Shown here: one piece after another, positions 43,787 through 51,320 of the stretch
Layout: each line of letters starts with the position of its first letter
How positions within the stretch are numbered: position 1 is the first letter of the stretch
DNA from: Thermostichus sp047461615
GTDB lineage: Bacteria; Cyanobacteriota; Cyanobacteriia; Thermostichales; Thermostichaceae
Length of the DNA: 64,000 nucleotides
Reading direction: 5' to 3'
Assembly (NCBI RefSeq): GCF_047461615.1
Contig: NZ_JANSHI010000009.1
Coordinates: forward strand, 1 to 64,000
Notes under the pieces: generated by a model
What the model was told of the DNA's origin: nothing
The model's database searches: none
What the model saw: only the letters and a program-made list of their open reading frames with translations
Made by a program: the position numbers and the translations under genes

Positions 43787-45865
43787 ATGCTGGCTAGCTG
43801 GCTGCAAATTTCAGGGATCCCTCTAGCCGTAGTCGGCCCGGTGAAAAACCCGGTGCTGGTATTCCTCATCATCCTGACGATCATGCTGGTGGCCCCGCTG
43901 CTATTTGAGCGACTGCGCCTGCCGGGGATCATCGGCCTGATCTTGTCCGGGTTGGTGGTGGGGCCCTACGGCTTGGGGATCCTGCAGCGCGACGAGACCA
44001 TCGTCTTGTTGGGCACGGTGGGGCTGTTGTTTCTCATGTTCATGGCCGGGCTGGAGACCAGCCTGGAGGATTTAAAGCTCAACGCCGGCAAGGCCAGCAT
44101 CTTCGGGGCGTTTACCTTCCTGTTGCCCATGCTCATTGGCACGGTAGCCATGCTGGCCATTGGGTATGACTTCCTGGCGGCGGTGCTGGTGGCCTCCTGC
44201 TTTGCCTCTCATACCCTGATTGGGCTGCCCATTGTCTCCAAGCTGGGGTTGATGCGCCTGCAAACGGTAACGGCAACCCTGGGGGGTACCCTGATCACGA
44301 ATGTCCTGACCTTGTTGGTGCTGGCGGTGGTGGTGCGCGCCCATCAAGGGGAGCTGACGCCGCAATTTTGGCTGACGTTGATCCCCTCAATCGTCCTTTA
44401 TACCTTTGCCACCTTCTGGGGGGTGCCCCGGCTGGGCCGTTGGTTTTTCCAGCGCTTTGGCCACGATGAGGGAGCAGAGTTTACGTTTGTGATTGCCACC
44501 TTGTTCCTGGTGGCCTACGGAGCGGGGTTGATTGGCATTGAGCCAGTGGTGGGAGCCTTTTTGGCAGGGACGGCCATCACCCCCATCATCTCCCCTCTCA
44601 GCCCCCTGATGAACCGGATTCAGTTTATCGGCAACACCCTGTTTGTGCCTTTCTTCTTGATCTCGGTGGGGATGCTGATCAATCCCGGTATTCTCTTGGG
44701 GGATCCGCGCACGCTGCTGGTGGGCGGGGTGATGATCGCAGCGGAGGTGGTGAGCAAGTTTTTGGCGGCTTGGATCCCGGCCCAATTGTTTGGCTGGCGC
44801 TTTGCCAGCGCTATGGTTATGTTCGGCCTGTCGATGGCCCAGGCGGCGGCTACCCTGGCGGCCATCACGGTGGCCTTTCAGGTGAAGTTGGTGGATGAGC
44901 TGACGGTGAACGGCACCATTGCCATGATCCTGGTTACCTGCATTGCCTCGCCTTGGATTGTTGCCCGCTGGGGGCAGCAGCTCCAGCCTAGGGAGGTGGC
45001 ACCAGAAGCCAGCGACTTGCCTAGGCCAGCCTGGGGATCCCGCGTCCTGGTGCCGGTAGTCAACCCCGAGACTGAGAGCAACCTGCTGCGGTTGGGTCTG
45101 ATTCTGGCCAAAAAAGATGGGGGAACGCTGCTGCCGCTGCACGTTCTGTCTGACCGTGCTGGGATCTCGCCAGCAGCCCTGGCCCGGCAAGAGCAGTTGT
45201 TGTCCTTTGCCGAGTCCCTAGCCCACAGCGCTGCAGCGCGGGTGGAAGCCATTCGCCGGGTGGATGACTCGGTGGAAAAAGGGATCATTCGCTCGGCCCT
45301 GGAGCGGCAGGCGACCTTGGTGATCCTGGGCTGGAAAGGCTACTCCACCTATGCGGAGAACTTTTTCGGCAGCACCATTGACGCGGTGGTGCGGCAGGTG
45401 GAGATCCCGGTGCTAATCGCGCGCTTCCCTGTTCCGCTCGAGACGACGCGGCGCATCCTTTTGGCAGCCCCAGAGTTGGAAGTGTCTCCTGGATCCCTGC
45501 AGCAGACGATTGGGCTGGCGCAGACGCTGGCTGGGGAGTTGAAAGCGGCGCTGCAGCTTCTCTTAGTGCAAACCCGACCGCTGCGGGAGCGCTCTCCGGG
45601 CCCGGGGGCGGCAAGCTATGCCCATCTGCCGGTACAGCGGGTGCAGGGGGGGTTGGTGGCCGAGGTGCTCAAAGCCCTGCAGCCGGGGGATATGTTGGTG
45701 GGAGTGCTCAGCGAAGCCCGCAGCCGCTTTCGCCTAAGCCGCGAGCCGGAGATCATCGCCCGCCATCGTCCCGACCTCCCCATGATCGTGGTGCATCTGC
45801 CTGCTGCCCACCCGCCGCGTTTGCAGGAGAGTGTTCTGGCGGCAGGAGACTCCACTTGGTACTAG
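43787..45865 (+). CDS. CPA2 cation/proton antiporter with C-terminal Usp domain
   Basis: 692 residues. About twelve hydrophobic helices fill residues 20-400 and match the monovalent cation:proton antiporter-2 fold: LPGIIGLILSGLVVGPYGLG, GLLFLMFMAGLETSLEDLK, VASCFASHTLIGLPIVSKLG, GIEPVVGAFLAGTAITP. The soluble C-terminal half contains a Usp-like domain (SRVLVPVVNPETESNLLRLG, ATLVILGWKGYSTYAENFFG, VVRQVEIPVLIARF). Such NhaS/NapA-type proteins exchange Na+ or K+ for protons at the inner or thylakoid membrane; the Usp tail probably senses nucleotide or energy state. The ion is not determined. ATG 43787 is followed immediately by membrane segments. Confidence 0.88.
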   Translation: MLASWLQISGIPLAVVGPVKNPVLVFLIILTIMLVAPLLFERLRLPGIIGLILSGLVVGPYGLGILQRDETIVLLGTVGLLFLMFMAGLETSLEDLKLNAGKASIFGAFTFLLPMLIGTVAMLAIGYDFLAAVLVASCFASHTLIGLPIVSKLGLMRLQTVTATLGGTLITNVLTLLVLAVVVRAHQGELTPQFWLTLIPSIVLYTFATFWGVPRLGRWFFQRFGHDEGAEFTFVIATLFLVAYGAGLIGIEPVVGAFLAGTAITPIISPLSPLMNRIQFIGNTLFVPFFLISVGMLINPGILLGDPRTLLVGGVMIAAEVVSKFLAAWIPAQLFGWRFASAMVMFGLSMAQAAATLAAITVAFQVKLVDELTVNGTIAMILVTCIASPWIVARWGQQLQPREVAPEASDLPRPAWGSRVLVPVVNPETESNLLRLGLILAKKDGGTLLPLHVLSDRAGISPAALARQEQLLSFAESLAHSAAARVEAIRRVDDSVEKGIIRSALERQATLVILGWKGYSTYAENFFGSTIDAVVRQVEIPVLIARFPVPLETTRRILLAAPELEVSPGSLQQTIGLAQTLAGELKAALQLLLVQTRPLRERSPGPGAASYAHLPVQRVQGGLVAEVLKALQPGDMLVGVLSEARSRFRLSREPEIIARHRPDLPMIVVHLPAAHPPRLQESVLAAGDSTWY

Positions 45866-45975
45866 GGCTAGTGAGACTGGCTCAAACGGCAGCCCGCTTC
45901 CCCTGCTAGACTGAGAAATCGCGATCAACACCCACCCTCGCCGAGGAAAGACGTCGCTAGCGCCGGGCGGAGCCT

Positions 45976-48168
45976 ATGGTTGCCTATTTGCTGGAAGTTG
46001 GCTGTGAGGAGCTGCCAGCTAGTTTTGTGGATTCGGCCCTAGAGCAGTGGAGGACAGGGATCCCGGCCTCTTTGGCAGAAGCCCATCTGCAGGCCGAGCA
46101 GATGCAGCTTTTCGGCACGCCGCGGCGCCTGGCAGTTCTGCTGCAGGGGCTGCCCACCCAACAGCCGGATCGCCTTCTGGAGGTGAAGGGGCCGCCAGTT
46201 CAGGTGGCCTACCAAGACGGCCGGCTTACCCCTGCCGGGGAAAAGTTTGCCCAGAAACAGGGGGTGGATCCCGCCAGCCTGGAGATCCGGCAGGTGGGGA
46301 AGGGCTCCTTTGTCTTTGCCGTGCAGCGGGTGCAGGGACGTCCAACAGCAGCGGTGCTCCAGGAATTGGCGCCCACCTGGATCACCTCCTTGAGCGGCAA
46401 GCGGCTGATGCGCTGGGGCTACGGGGAGTTCAAGTTTCCCCGCCCCATCCGCTGGCTGGTCTCCCTCTGGGACGATCAGGTGCTGCCTCTGCTCTGGCCT
46501 ACCCCTGACGGCAATCCTCCGTCGGGCTTAGTGGCTGGTCGGGTAAGCCGTGGCCACCGCGTCTTGGGATCCCCGCAGGTCGTCTTGGAGCGGGCTGAGA
46601 GCTACGTTCAGCAGATGCAAGCAGCAGGGGTAAACCCCGACCCGGCAGCGCGGGCAGCGCACATCCAGGCGGAGGTGACCCGGCTAGCCAAGCAGGTGAA
46701 CGGGCAAGCCCAGATCCCCCCTGCTCTGCTGCAGGAGGTGGTGCAGTTGGTGGAGTGGCCAACGGCAGTTCTGGGGCGCTTTGAGCCGGAGTTTTTGCGC
46801 TTGCCTCCTGCGGTCATTGAAACGGTGATGATTGCCCACCAGCGCTACTTTCCCGTGCGGGATGGGCGGGATCCGGAAAAACTGCTGCCCTACTTCATCA
46901 CCATCTCCAACGGCGACCCCCGGCAAGCGGAGCGGATTGCGGCAGGCAACAGCCGTGTGGTGCGGGCCCGCTTGGCCGATGCCCGCTTTTTCTACGAGGA
47001 GGATCGCCGCCTCCCCTTGGCCCAGCGGGTGGAGCGTCTCCAGGCGGTTACCTTTGCCGAGGGGCTGGGATCGATGCGCGACAAAGTAGAGCGCATCCGC
47101 CACATCAGCCGCCTCATTGCCACTGCCTTGAACTTGGATCCCCAAGAGCAGGCCTTGGTGAATCGCACGGCTTACCTGTGCAAGGCGGATCTGGTTACCC
47201 AAATGGTGTACGAGTTCCCAGAGCTGCAGGGGATCATGGGCGCCGAGTACGCCCGCCAGGACGGCGAGCCGGAAGCCGTGGCCGAAGGGATCGAGCAGCA
47301 CTACTGGCCTTTGGGGGCAGGGGAGGCTCTGCCCACCTCTTTGACCGGGCGGGTCGTGGGCTGGGCAGATCGCCTAGACACCCTGGTGGGCATGTTCCAC
47401 CTGGGGCAGATCCCTACGGGCTCTTCGGATCGCTTTGCCCTGCGGCGGGCTGCCAACAGCCTGGTATTGATTGCCTGGGAGGCTGACTGGAGGTTGGATG
47501 TCAATGAGCTCCTGCGCCAGGTGGTGCGGGACTACGCGGCGGGAGACGAAAGGACCTTAAAGGCCTTGCAGGAGTTTCTTGCCCAGCGGCTGCAAATCCT
47601 TCTGCAGGAGGAAAAGCGAATTGACTACGACTTGGTCAGAGCCGTGGTCGGGGATCCCGAGTCTGTCCATGGCAAGGAGCCCCAGAAAGCGGAACTGACC
47701 TTGCGGGCTTTGAGCAACCTGCCTCTCACCCTGCTGCGGGCCGAGTACCTGCAACATCTGCGAGCGACTGGAGAATTGGCAGATCTCTACCCCACCCTCA
47801 ACCGCTGCGCCCGCCTGGCCACCCAAGGGAATTTGGACTACGCCGTGCTGGATCCGGCGGCTGCAGTGAATCCTAGGCTGTTTCAGGAGACGGCAGAGCA
47901 GGAGCTGTACGAAGCCTGTCAAAGGGTTTACCGGCTGGGCGTGGGGCCAGCTTGCCAAGGAGACTTTACCCCACTGGTGGAGAGCCTACAGGCAGCAGCC
48001 CCTGCAGTGGATCGTTTCTTCGAGGCGGTTTTGGTCATGGATCCGGATCCCAGCCTGCGAGCCAACCGGCTGAACCTATTGGGGATATTGCGCAACCAGT
48101 CTCGCCTGCTGGGGGATATGGGGGCTGTGGTCATGGCTGGGGAAGCGACGCCAGAGAAGAGCCGCTAG
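45976..48168 (+). CDS. glyS: Glycyl-tRNA synthetase beta subunit
   Basis: Beta subunit of the heterotetrameric glycyl-tRNA synthetase; the alpha subunit (glyQ) is not in the window. 730 residues begin YLLEVGCEELPASFVDSAL, then LFGTPRRLAVLLQGL, MRWGYGEFKFPRPIRWLVSL, VMIAHQRYFPVRD, the HD-like core segment FAEGLGSMRDKVERI, CKADLVTQMVYEFPELQGIM and a C-terminal anticodon-binding-type helical region. All family blocks are in order and uninterrupted. It is convergent with the kinase gene at 48220. Confidence 0.95.
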   Translation: MVAYLLEVGCEELPASFVDSALEQWRTGIPASLAEAHLQAEQMQLFGTPRRLAVLLQGLPTQQPDRLLEVKGPPVQVAYQDGRLTPAGEKFAQKQGVDPASLEIRQVGKGSFVFAVQRVQGRPTAAVLQELAPTWITSLSGKRLMRWGYGEFKFPRPIRWLVSLWDDQVLPLLWPTPDGNPPSGLVAGRVSRGHRVLGSPQVVLERAESYVQQMQAAGVNPDPAARAAHIQAEVTRLAKQVNGQAQIPPALLQEVVQLVEWPTAVLGRFEPEFLRLPPAVIETVMIAHQRYFPVRDGRDPEKLLPYFITISNGDPRQAERIAAGNSRVVRARLADARFFYEEDRRLPLAQRVERLQAVTFAEGLGSMRDKVERIRHISRLIATALNLDPQEQALVNRTAYLCKADLVTQMVYEFPELQGIMGAEYARQDGEPEAVAEGIEQHYWPLGAGEALPTSLTGRVVGWADRLDTLVGMFHLGQIPTGSSDRFALRRAANSLVLIAWEADWRLDVNELLRQVVRDYAAGDERTLKALQEFLAQRLQILLQEEKRIDYDLVRAVVGDPESVHGKEPQKAELTLRALSNLPLTLLRAEYLQHLRATGELADLYPTLNRCARLATQGNLDYAVLDPAAAVNPRLFQETAEQELYEACQRVYRLGVGPACQGDFTPLVESLQAAAPAVDRFFEAVLVMDPDPSLRANRLNLLGILRNQSRLLGDMGAVVMAGEATPEKSR

Positions 48169-48219
48169 CTGCCGCTGGCTATCCCAGTAACTAAGCGTAG
48201 GCGAGGGAGTAGAACAAGA

Positions 48220-49146
48220 CTATGCAAGAAAGCGTAGGCATTGCTGCAAGGCCCGCTGCACTGAGCCCAGGTAGCCCTCTCCAAACAAGTTGAGATGGTT
48301 GAGCCAGTGGTAGAGCTGGTAAAGAGGCTTGCGGTGAGGATACCCCTCGTCCAGGGGATAGGCCTCTTGATAGGCCCGGTAGAACTCCGCCGGGAAGCCG
48401 CCAAAAAGCTCGGTCATCGCCAGATCCGTCTCCCGATCCCCGTAGTAGGTGGCTGGGTCAAAAATTACCGGCGAGCCATCGGGCAAGGCGCCGTAGTTGC
48501 CGCCCCAGAGATCCCCGTGTAGCAGAGACGGGACGGGCCGGTAGTGGCGAAAGAAAGTCTCTAGCTCCGCCATTACCCGCTCGGCTTGCGTCACCCAGGC
48601 GCCGCGGTAACCCCGCTGACAAGCCAGCTTGACCTGGTAGAGAAGTCGCTGTTCTCGGTAGAAGTCCACCCAGTTCTGCCGCCAACTGTTGATCTGCGGC
48701 GTCGAACCAATGGTGTTGTTGCGATCCCAGCCGTAGTTGCCGTTGGGGGAGAGCGTGCAGTGCAACTGGGCCAACTGGGATCCCAGCAAACTTCCCGTTT
48801 GGGGGCGGGGCGAACTCAGCTCCAGGTATTCCAGCACCAGGTAAGCCTGCCCATCAAAGGATCCCCAGGCAATCGGCTGTGGCACCCGCACGGCATTGGC
48901 CGCCGCCAAGGTTTGCAGGCCCGCCGCCTCTGCTGCAAACATCTCCAGCGCTCTTTCTCCTCCCCCCGCCACCTTGACAAAGTAGTCTCGTCTTTCCTGG
49001 CCAGAAGAAGCCTGAAGCACACAGGAAAGCTGGTAGGCGGCGTTGATGCTGCCCCCGCCCAGGGGACGGTAGTGTAGAGGATGCAAGGGATCCCCTGTGG
49101 CTTCAGAGAGGTGCTGGGCAACGGCCTGCCAAAAGTTCTGCATCAA
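48220..49146 (-). CDS. Fructosamine/ketosamine-3-kinase family protein
   Basis: 308 residues of the protein-kinase-like fold that phosphorylates sugar adducts on glycated proteins, triggering deglycation. Seen: YRPLGGGSINAAYQL (nucleotide loop), DYFVKVAGGG (Lys), AYLVLEYLELSSP, the catalytic loop PSLLHGDLWGGNYG and the metal-binding VIFDPATYYGDRETDLAM. YLGSVQRALQQC closes the fold. Length is normal for bacterial members. Start ATG 49146; ATG 49143 is equivalent. It is cytoplasmic and monocistronic. Confidence 0.9.
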   Translation of the reverse strand: MMQNFWQAVAQHLSEATGDPLHPLHYRPLGGGSINAAYQLSCVLQASSGQERRDYFVKVAGGGERALEMFAAEAAGLQTLAAANAVRVPQPIAWGSFDGQAYLVLEYLELSSPRPQTGSLLGSQLAQLHCTLSPNGNYGWDRNNTIGSTPQINSWRQNWVDFYREQRLLYQVKLACQRGYRGAWVTQAERVMAELETFFRHYRPVPSLLHGDLWGGNYGALPDGSPVIFDPATYYGDRETDLAMTELFGGFPAEFYRAYQEAYPLDEGYPHRKPLYQLYHWLNHLNLFGEGYLGSVQRALQQCLRFLA

Positions 49147-49304
49147 TACTGGGCTAGCTGGGCTAGGTGTTTAGATGAACTATCGGTGTCAGTCCGGCAA
49201 CCGACCCAGCTACCAGCGTAGCAAAGCTGCCTGCCGCGTCCATTTCTCGCTTGGGTGATAACCTCCGCCGCCTTTCTGGCCGCCTGGCGAGAGCCCAGAA
49301 GCTG

Positions 49305-49733
49305 CTATTCTCCTTCTACCGCTGCCTCAGCATCCAAAAAGTCGAGTTCAATGGCTTGGGATCCCCCCACTGCCAACAGCTCCAGCAGGGATCCCAGCCG
49401 CCACCAGATCAGTCCTGCTGTGCTGAAGACAAGGATCCCGCCGACCAAGGCCGCCAAAGCCAGAGATAGGCCAAAAACGTGTAAACAGGCAGCTACAAAG
49501 CCAAAGGCAAACAGATTGCAGAGGGCGTAGCTGAGGATGATCCCCGGCGTGCGGTAGCGGATCTGCCCCTGGCCCTCTCGGTTCTGCTGCCAAAGGGCTA
49601 CCTGGTATTCCAACTTGTCTTTAAAGATGATGCCGAAAATAATAGCAAAGAAGCTGAGCAGGGCAATGGCCGAGTAGATAGGGGGGTTGACAAGGCTACG
49701 GGAAAACTCGCCGCTGAGGTAGAGGGACTCCAT
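49305..49733 (-). CDS. Membrane protein with three helices, unknown
   Basis: 142 residues from ATG 49733; an upstream start at 49751 adds six residues. Hydrophobic segments: PIYSAIALLSFFAIIFGIIF, GIILSYALCNLFAFGFVAAC and LALAALVGGILVFSTAGLIW, then an acidic tail (AIELDFLDAEAAVEGE). Between the first two helices lies a basic loop (WQQNREGQGQIRYRT), probably cytoplasmic. No family was recognised. It is 29 bp downstream of the GTPase gene on the same strand, so it may belong to that transcript. Confidence 0.75.
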   Translation of the reverse strand: MESLYLSGEFSRSLVNPPIYSAIALLSFFAIIFGIIFKDKLEYQVALWQQNREGQGQIRYRTPGIILSYALCNLFAFGFVAACLHVFGLSLALAALVGGILVFSTAGLIWWRLGSLLELLAVGGSQAIELDFLDAEAAVEGE

Positions 49734-49762
49734 AAGACTTAGCTGACCCAACTCCCCCTAGC

Positions 49763-50332
49763 TTAACATTTCTTAGCATCTTCTGCTGGGACAACCACCT
49801 GGGGCATCAGTTGCTCAACCAATAGGAGCAGCGTGTTGGCCACAGAAGCCGGCTCTTGAGCATTTAAGGTCGTGTGGGGAATTGAGCCGTCTTGGTTGTT
49901 CAGGATCAGCAAAATGTCTTCCGGATCCCAGGCATTGGGGTGATCGACGTGGGTGATCCCAATAACTGAGGGAGCATGGGTTCTGGACCTCATAAAGGCT
50001 TGAATGGCCTGGGCATTGCGAAACTGGCCAGGCAGGTGGGCAGGCACCAGAAGAACGTAGCCATGAGCGCGCTGGATTAAAATATCCCACATAAAGCTAA
50101 AGCGGGCCTGGCCGGGCGTGCCGTAGAGATGCAGCCACATCTCTTCTTCCTCTTCGCCAATTCTCAGGCGGCCAAAGTCCATGCTGACCGTTGTGCTTTG
50201 CTTTAGCTCTGCCACCTCATCGGTGGCCTTGCAATCGGTGTCGACCACCTCTATCTCGCTGATGGTGCGAATAAAGGTGGACTTTCCAGCGCCCACGGGC
50301 CCGGTGACAACAATGCGGAGAATATTGTCCAC
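49763..50332 (-). CDS. Small Ras-like GTPase
   Basis: 189 residues. P-loop VVTGPVGAGKSTFIRTI, a switch Thr region STTVSMDFGRLRI, and the G3-like LHLYGTPGQARFSFMWDIL (in place of DxxGQ) mark a prokaryotic small GTPase. GITHVDHPNAWDPED holds the guanine-specificity (T/NKxD-like) position as THVD. Such proteins act as molecular switches in motility, polarity and signalling. GTG 50332 is preferred because GGGGGAAG lies six bases upstream; a TTG at 50374 would overlap that site. The gene follows the DUF4388-like gene on the same strand, and these two families often pair. Confidence 0.82.
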   Translation of the reverse strand: MDNILRIVVTGPVGAGKSTFIRTISEIEVVDTDCKATDEVAELKQSTTVSMDFGRLRIGEEEEEMWLHLYGTPGQARFSFMWDILIQRAHGYVLLVPAHLPGQFRNAQAIQAFMRSRTHAPSVIGITHVDHPNAWDPEDILLILNNQDGSIPHTTLNAQEPASVANTLLLLVEQLMPQVVVPAEDAKKC

Positions 50333-50378
50333 AGTTAGCTTCCCCCCACCAAAGACCAGCCCGCTCAAACCCAATTGG

Positions 50379-51034
50379 TTAGGAAGAAGCTAAACTGCTA
50401 GCTCCGGTAGCGATCAAGCGTTTAAACAAGGCCTCGCTCATACCCGTTTCCTGTTGCACAGCGTTGTAGGCCACCTCAAGGTAGGCTTGCTCAATAGAGG
50501 AAGCTCAAGGCTGGTGCGCCAGAAGTAGCTATCTGGTTGGGGCAAGTTTTCTTCCCGACGTTGATCCTGCTTCAGCTGCTGCAGCCCTTCCAAAACTACG
50601 GCCGAAGCCTCCTTGCTTAAGCCAGTCATCTCTTGATAGGGCAACGGTACGTTGGGTAAGAAGCTGAACTGGCCCGCTTCCAAGGCAAAGAGGCAGTAGA
50701 GCCCCACTTGCAGTTGATGGCGAAAGAGCTTGACCAAATCTACAGGGGAGATCAACCCTTGCTGCTGCAGGCAACGCCCCAGAGGTTCCTCCAGACTCCT
50801 GGCAACCAACTGGCTAATCACCTGGCTGTCCACTAGCCTAGAGCCAGTCAGCAGGTTTTCCAAGCGATGCTTCTCTTCAGGGGGCAAAGCGGCAATCACC
50901 CGGCCTCGATAAAGCCAGATGCGGTAGATACCATTGGGCGCCCAGACAGACAATTGCCCCGATTTCTTACCCTTCTCCATCAAATGCAATAGGTCGCTCA
51001 GGGAGAATTCCTGAAGATCCCCTAGCATTGCCAT
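50379..51034 (-). pseudogene. DUF4388/PatA-N-like protein gene with a probable frameshift near its 3' end
   Basis: Start ATG 51034. The first 160 residues are a typical DUF4388 (PatA N-terminal-like) domain: LGDLQEFSLSDLLHLMEKGK, GQLSVWAPNGIYRIWLYRGR, QVGLYCLFALEAGQFSFLPN. The open frame ends at 50438 with basic residues unlike the rest (TLRWPTTLCNRKRV). In the neighbouring frame, codons from 50492 read EQAYLEVAYNAVQQETGM and continue to a stop at 50379-50381, just before the GTPase ribosome site. A one-base indel between about 50493 and 50505 explains this. It may still function without its tail, or be a sequencing error. Role unknown; probably a partner of the GTPase. Confidence 0.65.
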
Positions 51035-51320
51035 ACTTTTACTCCCCTTGCCCCTCTAGGATCAGTTTCTCCAGTGTTTTCACGGATCTTGCTCTGTTAG
51101 GCAAAAAACCAAAGCGTGCCCTCATGGGCTAGTCTGGACTTACATAAGCCCAGGTTGCAAAAGATTAAAGCTGATACATTTTTTAGTCATAGTTAGTCGA
51201 ACTTGCTAAATTTTCCTAACTTGTATGCAGCAGTTGCTATGTCAGAAGCTCGGTAAAAACTCGGAAGATTAACAAATATTTAACAATCAATGTTCGGTTG
51301 TTCGCAGCCTCTAACACTTT
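51035..51320. other. AT-rich intergenic region
   Basis: 286 bp between the copper ATPase end and the DUF4388-like start (both minus strand). It is visibly poorer in G+C than the rest, with TACATTTTTTAG, AAATATTTAAC and similar runs in 51170-51320. It probably holds the promoter of the GTPase unit. No gene, RNA or clear operator is seen. Confidence 0.45.
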
